DNA of 64,000 nt. It comes from Pseudomonas yamanorum. GTDB lineage: Bacteria > Pseudomonadota > Gammaproteobacteria > Pseudomonadales > Pseudomonadaceae. This document shows positions 53,556 to 63,402 of the stretch, piece after piece. The notes below the pieces were generated by a model, which had not been told where the DNA came from, searched no databases, and saw only the letters and a list, made by a program, of their open reading frames with translations. The position numbers were made by a program, and so were the translations under genes. Numbering within the stretch: position 1 is the stretch's first letter; each line of letters opens with the position of its first letter. The stretch spans positions 62,001-126,000 of the forward strand of contig NZ_JACARE010000010.1 of NCBI RefSeq assembly GCF_013386765.1, written 5' to 3'.

Positions 53556-53594
53556 TGGGTCAGACCGCCATTGTTCTAAATGTGATCCGACCCC
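53556..53594. repeat. Degenerate GGGGTCAGACC-type palindrome
   Basis: This third copy of the repeat seen at 26268 reads TGGGTCAGACCGCCATTG then TAAATGTGATCCGACCCC. It lies between the lipoprotein and an orphan gene and matches the consensus at most positions. Confidence 0.65.
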
Positions 53595-53618
53595 ATTTCG
53601 CCCCGCTTTACCCAGTTT

Positions 53619-54173
53619 CTATATGACCACAGCTATATCGCTGCAATGCCTACAGAAATCATCAATCACAAACTCAACTATAGAGTCAGGCTGACGATTT
53701 GGTTTATCTGCACCTACCAGAAAGATATGCTCGCCAGATGCACCAACCCTAAAATTAACCGAGTTAACCCTACGATGCTTTATCTTATTTAAAAGCTTCT
53801 CCATGCTAAGTGCCCCTCCTGAAAATGGAAGTACCCCACTACCTGGACTTAGAGCAAAAAGAGCATCTTGTTGGGCACGGGTGACAGGTGATGCCGAAGA
53901 TGCCCTTGTAATATTCAGTTGACTCTCTAGATGAGACCCCGCGTAGCAGCAATCAGATTGCATCTGATCCCTAGCCCTCATGATCTCATTCACTATATGA
54001 TCTAAGTGCAACATCGCTTTCTGACTTACAATTGCAGCACGCCGAAGGTCTTGTGGCGTACTCTGCCAAGCATTACGAAATATAATTGACGTATTCTTTA
54101 ACTCATAAATAGATTCATCAATGGACGGCGGCGAACTTGATTCACCACCGGTCAGAAAAGAAATATTGCCCAT
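53619..54173 (-). CDS. Orphan hypothetical protein
   Basis: This 184-residue, AT-rich gene encodes a protein without signal peptide (STPQDLRRAAIVSQKAMLHLDHIVNEIMRARDQM, then a C-terminal segment FVIDDFCRHCSDIAVVI). No family is recognised. Base composition and the adjacent palindrome suggest recent acquisition. A Ser-rich N-terminus and a helical middle region are the only visible features. Confidence 0.55.
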   Translation of the reverse strand: MGNISFLTGGESSSPPSIDESIYELKNTSIIFRNAWQSTPQDLRRAAIVSQKAMLHLDHIVNEIMRARDQMQSDCCYAGSHLESQLNITRASSASPVTRAQQDALFALSPGSGVLPFSGGALSMEKLLNKIKHRRVNSVNFRVGASGEHIFLVGADKPNRQPDSIVEFVIDDFCRHCSDIAVVI

Positions 54174-54396
54174 TTCTATATTTGTCCTTAATTAAACCGA
54201 CGCCTATCCATGAAATAAAAATAGAATCAGCACACTACAAAAGTTAGCGTAATGCCACTACCCGCGTCTAGCGATTTGAATTGAAACCGCATGCGAACCT
54301 AAAAGGTTCTTTCAAATCGATGTCGCTGGTTAACATCAGCGGTGCGTCCAAAGCTGACAGTGACGGTGCCTAGGCGATGTGGAACAACTCAAAAAA

Positions 54397-56925
54397 TCAT
54401 CCCAACTCCCGCCCCAAAAACGGCGCAGTCCGGCTGCTCTTGCTCTTCGCAACTTTCTGCGGCGTGCCACTCACCACCACCTTCCCGCCGCGGTCCCCTG
54501 CCCCCGGCCCGATATCAATCACCCAATCACTCTGCGCCACCACGCGCATTTCATGCTCCACCACAATCACCGTATGCCCCGCCTCCACCAGGTGATTGAG
54601 CTGGCTCAACAACCGGTCCACATCCCGCGGATGCAACCCGGTAGTCGGCTCATCCAGCACGTACAACGTGGCGCCGCGAGCATTGCGCTGCAGCTCGGTC
54701 GCCAGTTTGATCCGCTGCGCCTCCCCGCCCGACAACTCGGTGGCCGGCTGGCCAAGGCGCAAATACCCCAGCCCGATATCCCGCAGCACTTGCAGCGAGC
54801 GCAGCACGCCCGGCTCTTCGGCAAACACCTCAACCGCCTGTTCAACCGTCAGCCCCAGCACTTGGGCGATGGTCAATCCTTGCCACTTGATCGCTAACGT
54901 ATCCGGGTTGTACCGCGCACCATGGCACGTCGGGCATGGCGCGTACACGCTGGGCATGAACAGTAATTCAACGCTGACAAAACCTTCGCCTTCGCAGTTC
55001 GGGCAGCGCCCTTTGGCGACGTTGAAGGAGAACTGCCCCGCGTCGTAATTGCGCTTTTTCGCCGCCGGTGTGGCGGCGAACAGTTTGCGTACGTTGTCGA
55101 ACAGACCGGTGTAGGTCGCGAGGTTGGAGCGCGGTGTGCGGCCGATGGGCTTCTGGTCCACTTGAACCAAACGGCGGATGTGTTCCAGGCCGCCGCTGAT
55201 GCGTCCGCCGCTGGTTTGCGGGGCGTCGTCTTCAAGGCTGGGTTCGTCTTCGGTTTCCACCACGCGGCCCAGGCCTGCGCCTACCAGCTCCAGCAGTGCC
55301 TGGCTGACGAGGCTGGATTTGCCCGAGCCGGAGATGCCGGTAACGGCGGTGAAGCAACCCAAGGGGAAGCTCACGCTCAGGTCGTTGAGGTTGTTGCGCG
55401 TCACGCCTTCCAGGCTCAGCCAGCCAGTGGGTTGGCGCGGTGGTTGGCTCACCGGGCGCTTTTCGGCGAACAGGTATTCGCGGGTTTGCGAGGCTTCGAT
55501 CTGCGCGAGGCCTGCGGGCGGGCCGCTGTACAGGACCTGGCCGCCGTGCTCGCCGGCAGCCGGGCCGACGTCGATCAGCCAGTCGGCGCGGCGCATGGTT
55601 TCCAGGTCGTGTTCCACCACGAACAGGGAGTTGCCGGCGGCCTTCAATCGGTCGAGGGCGGCGAACAGCGCTTCGCCGTCGGCGGGATGCAGGCCGGCGG
55701 ACGGTTCGTCCAACACGTAGATCACGCCGAACAGTTGTGAGCCCAGTTGGGTGGCCAGGCGCAGGCGTTGCAGCTCGCCGGAGGACAGGGTCGGTGTGCT
55801 GCGCTCCAGGGCCAGGTAGCCCAGGCCAAGGTCGGTCAGGGTGCTGACGCGCTCCAGCAGGTCCTGGGCGATGCGCTGGGCAGCCAGGCGTTTTTCCACG
55901 GAGAGCTTTTTATCGCCCTGCCCTTCAGCCACCGGGCGCAGCAGTTCGGCGAGTTGCAGCAGGGACATTTGCGACAGCTCGCCAATGTCCACCCCGGCAA
56001 ATTTCACCGACAGCGCGGCCTTGTTCAGGCGCTTGCCTTCGCACAACGGGCACGGGCTGCCTTGCATGAATTGCGAAACGCGCTTTTTCATCAGGGCGCT
56101 TTGGGAGTGGGTGAAGGTGTGCAGGATGTAGCGCCGGGCGCCGGTGAAGGTGCCCTGGTAGCTCGGCTCCAGTTTGCGTTTGAGGGCGTCGCGGGTTTGT
56201 GCCGGGGTGAGACCCGCATATACCGGCGCAGTGGGCGTTTCTTCGGTGAAGAGGATCCAGTCGCGCTGTTTTTTCGGCAGGTCGCGCCAGGGGATGTCGA
56301 CGTCGTAGCCCAGGGTGACGAGGATGTCGCGCTGGTTCTGGCCTTGCCACGCCAGCGGCCAGGAGGCGACCGCGCGCTGGCGGATGGTGAGGGAAGGATC
56401 GGGCACCATCAGGGCTTCGGTCACTTCGTACACGCGGCCCAGGCCGTGGCATTGCGGGCAGGCGCCTTGTGGCAGGTTGGGGGAAAAGTCTTCGGCATAC
56501 AGCATCGCCTGCCCCGCCGGGTAGCTGCCGGCGCGGGAGTAGAGCATGCGGATCAAGCTGGACAAGGTGGTGACGCTGCCCACCGAGGAGCGGGTGCTGG
56601 GGGTGCCGCGCTGTTGTTGCAGGGCCACGGCGGGGGGCAGGCCTTCGATGGAGTCGACGTCGGGGACGCCCACCTGGTCGATCAGGCGGCGGGCGTAGGG
56701 CGCGACGGATTCGAAGTAGCGGCGCTGGGCTTCGGCGTAGACGGTGGAGAATGCCAGCGAGGATTTGCCGGAGCCTGACACACCGGTGAACACCACCAGG
56801 GCGTCGCGGGGGATGTCCACGTCGACGTTGCGCAGGTTGTGCTCCCGGGCGCCCCGCACCCGGACGAAGCCTGGGCGTTGGGTGGTGAGCGAGGTGTCGG
56901 GGGGCAGGTTGCGCTGGGAAGTCAT
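54397..56925 (-). CDS. uvrA: UvrA-type excinuclease ATPase
   Basis: This 842-residue UvrA family protein, shorter than canonical UvrA (about 940), has two ABC modules: Walker A GVSGSGKSSLAFS with signature LSSGELQRLRLATQLG, and GISGSGKSSLVSQ with LSGGEAQRIKLATELQ. Zinc fingers CPQC..., CPLC..., CPNC...CPTC are present. The insertion domains look reduced, as in UvrA2/DrrC-type paralogues. It would act in damage or drug resistance rather than as the main UvrA, which is inferred from length alone. Translation starts at MTSQRN. Confidence 0.85.
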   Translation of the reverse strand: MTSQRNLPPDTSLTTQRPGFVRVRGAREHNLRNVDVDIPRDALVVFTGVSGSGKSSLAFSTVYAEAQRRYFESVAPYARRLIDQVGVPDVDSIEGLPPAVALQQQRGTPSTRSSVGSVTTLSSLIRMLYSRAGSYPAGQAMLYAEDFSPNLPQGACPQCHGLGRVYEVTEALMVPDPSLTIRQRAVASWPLAWQGQNQRDILVTLGYDVDIPWRDLPKKQRDWILFTEETPTAPVYAGLTPAQTRDALKRKLEPSYQGTFTGARRYILHTFTHSQSALMKKRVSQFMQGSPCPLCEGKRLNKAALSVKFAGVDIGELSQMSLLQLAELLRPVAEGQGDKKLSVEKRLAAQRIAQDLLERVSTLTDLGLGYLALERSTPTLSSGELQRLRLATQLGSQLFGVIYVLDEPSAGLHPADGEALFAALDRLKAAGNSLFVVEHDLETMRRADWLIDVGPAAGEHGGQVLYSGPPAGLAQIEASQTREYLFAEKRPVSQPPRQPTGWLSLEGVTRNNLNDLSVSFPLGCFTAVTGISGSGKSSLVSQALLELVGAGLGRVVETEDEPSLEDDAPQTSGGRISGGLEHIRRLVQVDQKPIGRTPRSNLATYTGLFDNVRKLFAATPAAKKRNYDAGQFSFNVAKGRCPNCEGEGFVSVELLFMPSVYAPCPTCHGARYNPDTLAIKWQGLTIAQVLGLTVEQAVEVFAEEPGVLRSLQVLRDIGLGYLRLGQPATELSGGEAQRIKLATELQRNARGATLYVLDEPTTGLHPRDVDRLLSQLNHLVEAGHTVIVVEHEMRVVAQSDWVIDIGPGAGDRGGKVVVSGTPQKVAKSKSSRTAPFLGRELG

Positions 56926-56965
56926 GGGTAACCTTGTCGGTGTGCTCAAGTCAGTGAAGATCAAT

Positions 56966-57057
56966 TGTGGGAGCCGGGCTTGCCCGCGATGACGGTGTGC
57001 CAGTTACCGAATGGGGTGCCTGACACTCCGCCATCGCGGGCAAGCCCGGCTCCCACA
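56966..57057. repeat. REPIN, family 2
   Basis: Two 26-base arms, TGTGGGAGCCGGGCTTGCCC... and its exact reverse complement, flank a ~40-base loop. This is the GTGGGAGC...CGCGATG REP family of Pseudomonas fluorescens. It lies between uvrA-like and kinase genes. Confidence 0.85.
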
Positions 57058-57090
57058 GTGGTTTGGTGTTGCTGGCTGGATCTCCATTCG

Positions 57091-58800
57091 TCACATCATC
57101 CGGGAGTTCAGCACCGAGCGCACTCGCTGCGCCAACTCATCCGGGCCATAGGGTTTGCTCAGCAGGTGAATATCCTGGCTCAGCAGGTGGTTGCTGGAAA
57201 GAATGTCGCGGGTGTGCCCGGAGGTAAACAGCACCGCCACCGCCGGCACTTGCTCCCGCGCCCATTCGGCCAGGTCGGTGCTTTTGACCCGACCCGGCAT
57301 CACCACGTCGGTGAAGATCAGGTCGGGTTGCAGGCCGGCGCGCAGCATCCCCATGGCGCGGTCGCCGTCTTCGGCGGTCAGCACGGTGTAGCCGGATTGT
57401 TCGAGCAGTTCCACCGCCGCGGTGCGCACGCCTTCGTTGTCCTCGACCACCAGGATCGTCTCCTGGCCGCCGGTGTGTTGGGTGAGCTCGACGGGCGCTT
57501 CCTGGCTTTGCGGCTCTGCAAGGCTGCGCGGGAAATACATCTGCACCACGGTGCCGCTGCCCTCCTCGCTCGCGACCTCCACATGCCCGCCACTTTGCCG
57601 CACAAACCCGAACACCATGCTCAACCCCAGGCCAGTGCCGTGGCCATCCGGCTTGGTGGTAAAGAACGGTTCGAAGGCCCGCGCCAGAATCGTCGGCGAC
57701 ATGCCGGCGCCGCTGTCGGTGACGGCCAGGCGTACGTACTCGCCGGGGTTGATGCTTTTACCGATGCAGTCCGGCGGATTGAGGATGATGTTTTCGCCGG
57801 TAATCCGAATCACGCCCTCGCCTTTCATCGCGTCCCGGGCGTTGATCGCCAGGTTGAGCAAGGCGTTTTCCAGTTGGTTGCGGTCGACATGGATGCACCA
57901 CGGATCCTGGGGCAGTTGCACGTCAATGTGGATGGTTTCCCCCAGCGCCCGCTGCAGCAATTCCCCCAGGCCTTCGTAGATGCGCAGCGGGTTGTACACC
58001 GCCGGCGACAACGGCTGGCGACGGGCAAACGCCAGCAGTTGCGAGGTCAGCTTGGCCCCGCGCTCCACGGCGGCAATGGCGGCGCTGACCCGGCGTTGCA
58101 CCTGGGGGTTGTCCGGTTCATGCCGGGCTAGCAGGTGCAGGTTGCCGGCGACCACTTGCAGCAGGTTGTTGAAGTCGTGGGCCACGCCGCCGGTGAGGCC
58201 GCCGATGGCCTCGAGCTTTTGCGACTGGCGCAACTGTTCTTCGGCGGTGGAACGGGCCTGCACTTCCGCCGCGACGCGCTGCTCCAGGTTGTGGGTGAGC
58301 TCCTGGCGCAGGCGTTCGGAGATCATATGTTCGGTAGTCTCCACCACAATCGCCAACACTCCGCCCGGCCGCTGGTCGTCACCGGCTACGGGGCTGTAAT
58401 ACAGGTCCATCCAGACTTCTTCGGGGCGGCCGTCGCGCAGCAGTTCCAGGGGCAGATTGCGGTAGGACAAGGTGCCGCCGGCCAGGCAGGTGTCGACCAC
58501 ATGGCGGTTGAAGTCGGCGACTTCCGGCCAGCCCAGTTCCACCGGCACCCCCAGCAGATACGGGTGACGGCCACCGGCAAACACCGAGTAGCTGTCGTTG
58601 TAGATCATGTAACCCGCCGGCCCCCACAACATCACCATGGGCATCGGCGAGGCCAGCATCATCTGCACGGCACTGACCAGGCTGCCGGGCCAGTGGTCCA
58701 GCGGGCCGAGGTCGGTGGCGGACCAGTCGAAAGCACGAATCCTCCGGGCCATTTCCCCAGCCCAGCCTTCACAGCCGTGGGTATTCGATAAAAACTGCAT
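57091..58800 (-). CDS. PAS-type hybrid sensor histidine kinase with receiver
   Basis: This 569-residue cytoplasmic kinase has an N-terminal PAS-like domain (about 20-160, MVMLWGPAGYMIYNDSYSVFAGG), a coiled coil, then a kinase domain. The phospho-His is in GGVAHDFNNLLQVVAGNLHL, the ATP-site N-box in LLNLAINARDAM and the G1 box in DSGAGM. A C-terminal receiver carries the phospho-Asp in LIFTDVVMPG. Without a membrane segment it senses a cytoplasmic cue. No response regulator is adjacent. Confidence 0.92.
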   Translation of the reverse strand: MQFLSNTHGCEGWAGEMARRIRAFDWSATDLGPLDHWPGSLVSAVQMMLASPMPMVMLWGPAGYMIYNDSYSVFAGGRHPYLLGVPVELGWPEVADFNRHVVDTCLAGGTLSYRNLPLELLRDGRPEEVWMDLYYSPVAGDDQRPGGVLAIVVETTEHMISERLRQELTHNLEQRVAAEVQARSTAEEQLRQSQKLEAIGGLTGGVAHDFNNLLQVVAGNLHLLARHEPDNPQVQRRVSAAIAAVERGAKLTSQLLAFARRQPLSPAVYNPLRIYEGLGELLQRALGETIHIDVQLPQDPWCIHVDRNQLENALLNLAINARDAMKGEGVIRITGENIILNPPDCIGKSINPGEYVRLAVTDSGAGMSPTILARAFEPFFTTKPDGHGTGLGLSMVFGFVRQSGGHVEVASEEGSGTVVQMYFPRSLAEPQSQEAPVELTQHTGGQETILVVEDNEGVRTAAVELLEQSGYTVLTAEDGDRAMGMLRAGLQPDLIFTDVVMPGRVKSTDLAEWAREQVPAVAVLFTSGHTRDILSSNHLLSQDIHLLSKPYGPDELAQRVRSVLNSRMM

Positions 58801-58914
58801 CGGTCGGCTCTGCAAAAAGATAAAAGGTGGGCGGCAATGAAAACTTTGAGCCCGACAGCAGCGGTTGGTTTCATTGCATAGTGCTGATGCGCGGATGAAC
58901 GGGCAAGGGCCGGC

Positions 58915-61900
58915 TCAGCGAAAATCCCGGCTGCGCACACTGATGCCCGACAGCAGCGGGGTCAGGTCGGTCAAGCGTCCGGCGATCAGGTGCCGAACCT
59001 CCCCCACCGCCTCCCAGCGCCCGTCCACTTTGAGCAACCGCGAGCCCACCAGCGCCTGGCGTTGGCGCTCGGCCAAGTCGCGCCAGACCACTACGTTGAT
59101 ATTGCCGAATTCATCTTCCAGGGTGACGAAGGTGACGCCGCTGGCGGTGCCCGGGCGTTGTCGACCGGTGACCAAACCGGCGACGCTCACATTGCGCCCA
59201 TGCTCGACCCGCAGCAACTCTTGGGAACTGCGGCAACGCCGTGCCCGCAGCTCATCGCGCAATAACGCCAGGGGATGTGGACCGAGGGTGGTGCCGACGC
59301 TGGCGTAGTCGGCATACAGGTCCTCGCCCACCGTCGGTTGTGGCAGTTCCACCACCGCCTCTTCAGGGCTGGCCACCCCGGCGAACAGGCCCAGTTGTTT
59401 CTGCACCCCGGCCACTTCCCAGCGCGCCCGGTGCCGATGCCCGGCCAGGCCACGCAAGGCGCCGGCATCTGCCAGCAGTTCCTGGGCGCGGGTGTCCAAC
59501 CGGGCCCGTTCGCCCAAGTCGGCAATGTCAAAAAACGCCCGGGCCTGGCGCGCCGTTTCGATGCGCCGGCCATCCTCTTCGCGAAACCCGGAGATCATCC
59601 GCAAGCCCATGCGAATGGCCGGTTGCTGGCCGTCGATCGGTTCAAGGCTGCAATCCCAGTCACTGGCCTGCACGTCCACCGGGCGGATCTGTAAATGATG
59701 GCGGCGAGCGTCCTGCAGGATCTGGTCCGGGCTGTAGAAGCCCATGGGCCAACTGTTGATCAGGGCGCAGGCAAACGCTGCCGGCTCGTGACATTTGAGC
59801 CAGCAACTGGCGTAGGTCAGCAAGGCGAAACTGGCGGCGTGGGACTCGGGAAATCCGTAGCTGCCAAAGCCCTTGATCTGCTCGAAAATCTGTGCGGCGA
59901 AGGCTTCGGTGTAACCGTTTTTCAGCATGCCGGTGCGCAGGCGTTGCTGGTGGGGTTCGAGGCCCCCGTGGCGCTTCCAGGCGGCCATGGAGCGGCGTAA
60001 CTGGTCGGCCTCGCCGGGGCTGTAATCGGCGGCGACCATGGCGATCTGCATGACCTGCTCCTGGAACAGCGGGATGCCCAGGGTGCGCTCCAGCACGGAC
60101 TTGAGTTCCGCCGATGGGTAGGTGGTTTCTTCCTCGTTGTTTCGCCGCCGCAGGTACGGATGCACCATGCCGCCCTGAATCGGGCCCGGGCGCACGATGG
60201 CGACCTCAATAACCAGGTCGTAGAATTTTTTCGGCCGCAAACGCGGCAACATCGACATCTGCGCCCGCGATTCAATCTGGAACACGCCAATGGTGTCGGC
60301 CTTGCTGATCATCGCGTAGGTCGCCGCGTCTTCCTTGGGCACCGAGGCCAGGCTCAGGTCCCGGTTGCGATGGCGGCGCAGCAGGTCGAAGCAGCGGCGA
60401 ATCGCACTGAGCATGCCCAGCGCGAGGATATCCACCTTGAGCAGGCCCACCGCGTCGAGGTCGTCCTTGTCCCACTGGATGATGGTGCGCTCGGCCATGG
60501 CGGCATTTTCCACCGGCACCAGGGTGTCCAGCGGGTGTTCGGAAATCACGAAACCGCCGGGGTGCTGGGACAGGTGCCGGGGGAAGCCGATCAGTTGCTG
60601 AGTGAGTGTGAGCACCCTGCGCAGCACCGGGCTGTCAGGGTCGAAGCCGCCTTCGCACAGGCGTTCCAGAGGCGGCGCTTCGTCGCTCCAGCGGCCGCAG
60701 CAGTCGGCCAGGGCGTTGACCTGGTCCGGCGGCAACCCGAGGGCCTTGGCCACGTCGCGCACCGCGCCGGCACCGTGATAGCTGCTGACCACCGCCGTCA
60801 ACGCGGCGCGGGTGCGGCCGTAGCGTTGGAAGACGTATTGCAGCACTTCTTCGCGGCGTTCGTGTTCGAAGTCCACGTCGATGTCTGGCGGCTCATTGCG
60901 TTCGCGGGACAGGAAGCGTTCGAACAGCATACTGGTGAGGCTTGGGTCGATCTCGGTGATGCCCAGGGCAAAACACACCGCCGAGTTGGCCGCCGAGCCG
61001 CGGCCCTGGCACAGGATCGAACGGCTGCGGGCAAAGCGCACAATGTCGTGCACGGTGAGGAAGTAGCTTTCGTAGCCCAGCTCGCTGATCAGCTTCAGCT
61101 CATCGTTGATCTGCCGAAGGGTCTTGGCGTCCACGCCTTTCGGCCAGCGCTGGGCAATGCCCTCTTCGGTCAGGGTGCGCAGCCAGGTTTCCGGGGTTTG
61201 CCCTTCAGGCACCAGTTCACGCGGGTATTGATAGCGCAACTGGCCGAGGTCAAAGGTGCAGCGGCGGGCGATGTTCAGGGACTCTTCCAGCAAGTGCGCC
61301 GGGTACAGCGCAGCCAATGCCTCGAGGCTGCGCAAGTGGCGCTCGCCATTGGGATGCAGGCGCGTGCCAGCCTCGGCCACCGGGACGTGATGACGGATCG
61401 CGGTCATGGTGTCTTGCAGGGCGCGGCGGCCACGCACATGCATATGCACATCGCCGCAGGCCACCGCCGGCAAGTGCAGGCTGGCGGCCAGGTTCAGGCG
61501 TTGCTCAAGGTGGCGGGCATCGTTCTGGCCGCAATGCAGCTCCACGGCCAGCCACAGGCGGTCGGTGAACGTGCTGCGCAGCCATTGGATATGGGCCTGG
61601 GTGTCGGTGTCTTCGACCAGCCATAACGCCAGCAGGCCTTGCACGCAGGTGAAGTCCTCCTGGAGCAGACGGTAGTGACCTTTTTCCGCACGGCGGCGGG
61701 CGATGGTGATCAGCCGGCACAGGTGCTGGTAGCCCTCCAGGTTCTCCACCAGCAGCACCAGCCTGGGGCCGTTTTCGAGGCGCATCTCGCTGCCGATAAT
61801 CAGCGGCAACTCGACGGCCTTGGCCGCCTGCCAGGCGCGGACGATGCCCGACAAGGTGCATTCATCAGTGATTGCCAGCGCCTCGTAGCCTTGCTGTTTG

Positions 61901-61983
61901 GCTCGCTCAAACAGTTCCCTGGCGCTGGAGGCGCCACGCTGAAAACTGAAGTTGGACAAGCAATGCAGCTCTGCGTATTTCAT
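58915..61983 (-). CDS. dnaE2: Error-prone DNA polymerase III alpha subunit DnaE2
   Basis: This 1022-residue C-family polymerase has a PHP domain (about 1-250, [35 protein letters not shown]), palm/fingers with [15 protein letters not shown] and [21 protein letters not shown], and a C-terminal OB-like part ending at RSRDFR. It performs translesion synthesis with ImuA and ImuB under SOS control in Pseudomonas. The start overlaps the imuB stop by four bases. Confidence 0.95.
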   Translation of the reverse strand: MKYAELHCLSNFSFQRGASSARELFERAKQQGYEALAITDECTLSGIVRAWQAAKAVELPLIIGSEMRLENGPRLVLLVENLEGYQHLCRLITIARRRAEKGHYRLLQEDFTCVQGLLALWLVEDTDTQAHIQWLRSTFTDRLWLAVELHCGQNDARHLEQRLNLAASLHLPAVACGDVHMHVRGRRALQDTMTAIRHHVPVAEAGTRLHPNGERHLRSLEALAALYPAHLLEESLNIARRCTFDLGQLRYQYPRELVPEGQTPETWLRTLTEEGIAQRWPKGVDAKTLRQINDELKLISELGYESYFLTVHDIVRFARSRSILCQGRGSAANSAVCFALGITEIDPSLTSMLFERFLSRERNEPPDIDVDFEHERREEVLQYVFQRYGRTRAALTAVVSSYHGAGAVRDVAKALGLPPDQVNALADCCGRWSDEAPPLERLCEGGFDPDSPVLRRVLTLTQQLIGFPRHLSQHPGGFVISEHPLDTLVPVENAAMAERTIIQWDKDDLDAVGLLKVDILALGMLSAIRRCFDLLRRHRNRDLSLASVPKEDAATYAMISKADTIGVFQIESRAQMSMLPRLRPKKFYDLVIEVAIVRPGPIQGGMVHPYLRRRNNEEETTYPSAELKSVLERTLGIPLFQEQVMQIAMVAADYSPGEADQLRRSMAAWKRHGGLEPHQQRLRTGMLKNGYTEAFAAQIFEQIKGFGSYGFPESHAASFALLTYASCWLKCHEPAAFACALINSWPMGFYSPDQILQDARRHHLQIRPVDVQASDWDCSLEPIDGQQPAIRMGLRMISGFREEDGRRIETARQARAFFDIADLGERARLDTRAQELLADAGALRGLAGHRHRARWEVAGVQKQLGLFAGVASPEEAVVELPQPTVGEDLYADYASVGTTLGPHPLALLRDELRARRCRSSQELLRVEHGRNVSVAGLVTGRQRPGTASGVTFVTLEDEFGNINVVVWRDLAERQRQALVGSRLLKVDGRWEAVGEVRHLIAGRLTDLTPLLSGISVRSRDFR

Positions 61984-63395
61984 GCGAACCAGCCTTGCAG
62001 CCACAGCCCGCCGCTTTCGCCGACGGTGCGGTACGCCCAGCCCTGCTGCCCGGCGCGAGTGCGCACCAGGTAGTAATCACGGCGCACATCGGCGCCATCC
62101 CACCAGCCGGATTCGATGCGCTCCGGGCCCATCAATATCTGCAGGCCTTGCTCGGCCAGGGGTGTTGGTTCATGCAGCAACCAGCCGGGACGCTGCAGGT
62201 TGTTTGAGGGCGCGCACGGGCGAGTGTCGGCACCGGATTGCCAGGCGCATTCGGGGCGGTGGTCGGCGTGAAAGCGCAGGCCTTGCACCGCCTCGTCTCC
62301 CAGCCGCGCCCGCAGGCGTTCGCGCAGTTGCTCCCAAGGCAGGGTTTGTTGCGGGCGCTCGTCGAACAGGTCCTGGCGCTGGGGCACAAACACCGGCAGG
62401 TCCTGGGCCACCAGGCGAAAGCCACGCACCGGCGAGGTGACTTGCACTTGCTCCAGGCGACCGCGGGCCAGTTCGAACAGCATCGCCGCGTCGCGCTCGG
62501 CGCTGAGCAGGCCGACCTTGATCACGGTGTCGGGTTCTGCGGCGTGTTCCAGGTGCAGGTCAAAACGCTGCACGCCACTGTCGCGGCCACACAGAAACGC
62601 CGACAGGTCACCGGTCAAACGGCGCAAGGGAAACAGCAAGGCCTGGTGGGATAACACATCAAAATTCAGCTCGATGCGCACATCGAAACGGTCCGGCGGC
62701 TGGTAGAACGCCAGGGCCAGCGGCCGTTGCCCGTTCAGTGCATCAAGGTGCTTGAGCAGCGCCGCGTCGAAACGCCGGGCCAGGGTATGCCGGGGCAACG
62801 CCTGCACCTGGGCCAGGGTGCGCAAGCCCATGCGTGACAATGCGGTGGCAGCCTGCGGGTCGAGGCCGGCGCGATCGATGGGGATGGGCGCCAGGGCCTG
62901 TTGCAGGCATGGCTCATCGGCCACGGCCAGGCCGTCGTAGGCATTCGCCAGGATCCGCGCCGCCGCCGGGTTCGGCGCGGCGACGATGCGATGACGAAAC
63001 CCCAGTTCGGTCAGCTCCTTGCGCAAGCGTGCCTCAAGCAGCGGCCAGGGCCCGAACAGGCCCAGGCTCGACTCGATCTCGAACAGCAACGCCCGTGGGT
63101 AAAACACGCTGACCTGGGAGCTGAAACGGTAGGCCCATGCGGCCAGAAACTGCTGCCAGTACTCGATCTGCGCCGGGTCGTATTCGGCGCAGGCAAACGC
63201 CTTGGTCAAGGCATGGGCTGCCGTCAGGGATTGGCCGGGACGCAGGCCGAGTTTGCGTGCGGCCTCATTGACGGTTTGCAGCACCCGCCGCTGCGGCGTG
63301 CCGGCCAGCAGGGCCAATGGCTGCTCCGGCTCGGGGCGCGAACGCAGCACCCCGTCCAGCGCCAATTGCGGGAAGACAATACACACCCAGCGCAT
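61980..63395 (-). CDS. imuB: ImuB, catalytically inactive Y-family polymerase homologue
   Basis: This 471-residue protein begins [18 protein letters not shown], where active Y-family enzymes carry acidic catalytic residues; these are absent, as in ImuB. It contains [19 protein letters not shown] and the [13 protein letters not shown] region. It serves as a hub binding DnaE2, the beta clamp and ImuA. Its stop overlaps the dnaE2 start (ATGA), and imuA ends eight bases before it. Confidence 0.93.
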   Translation of the reverse strand: MRWVCIVFPQLALDGVLRSRPEPEQPLALLAGTPQRRVLQTVNEAARKLGLRPGQSLTAAHALTKAFACAEYDPAQIEYWQQFLAAWAYRFSSQVSVFYPRALLFEIESSLGLFGPWPLLEARLRKELTELGFRHRIVAAPNPAAARILANAYDGLAVADEPCLQQALAPIPIDRAGLDPQAATALSRMGLRTLAQVQALPRHTLARRFDAALLKHLDALNGQRPLALAFYQPPDRFDVRIELNFDVLSHQALLFPLRRLTGDLSAFLCGRDSGVQRFDLHLEHAAEPDTVIKVGLLSAERDAAMLFELARGRLEQVQVTSPVRGFRLVAQDLPVFVPQRQDLFDERPQQTLPWEQLRERLRARLGDEAVQGLRFHADHRPECAWQSGADTRPCAPSNNLQRPGWLLHEPTPLAEQGLQILMGPERIESGWWDGADVRRDYYLVRTRAGQQGWAYRTVGESGGLWLQGWFA

Positions 63396-63402
63396 GCCAA
63401 CC

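Noticed and set aside
60160..61626. A 488-codon plus-strand frame opposite dnaE2
   Set aside because: It is His/Gln/Arg rich, without motifs or a ribosome site, and fully antisense to the well-supported polymerase gene.
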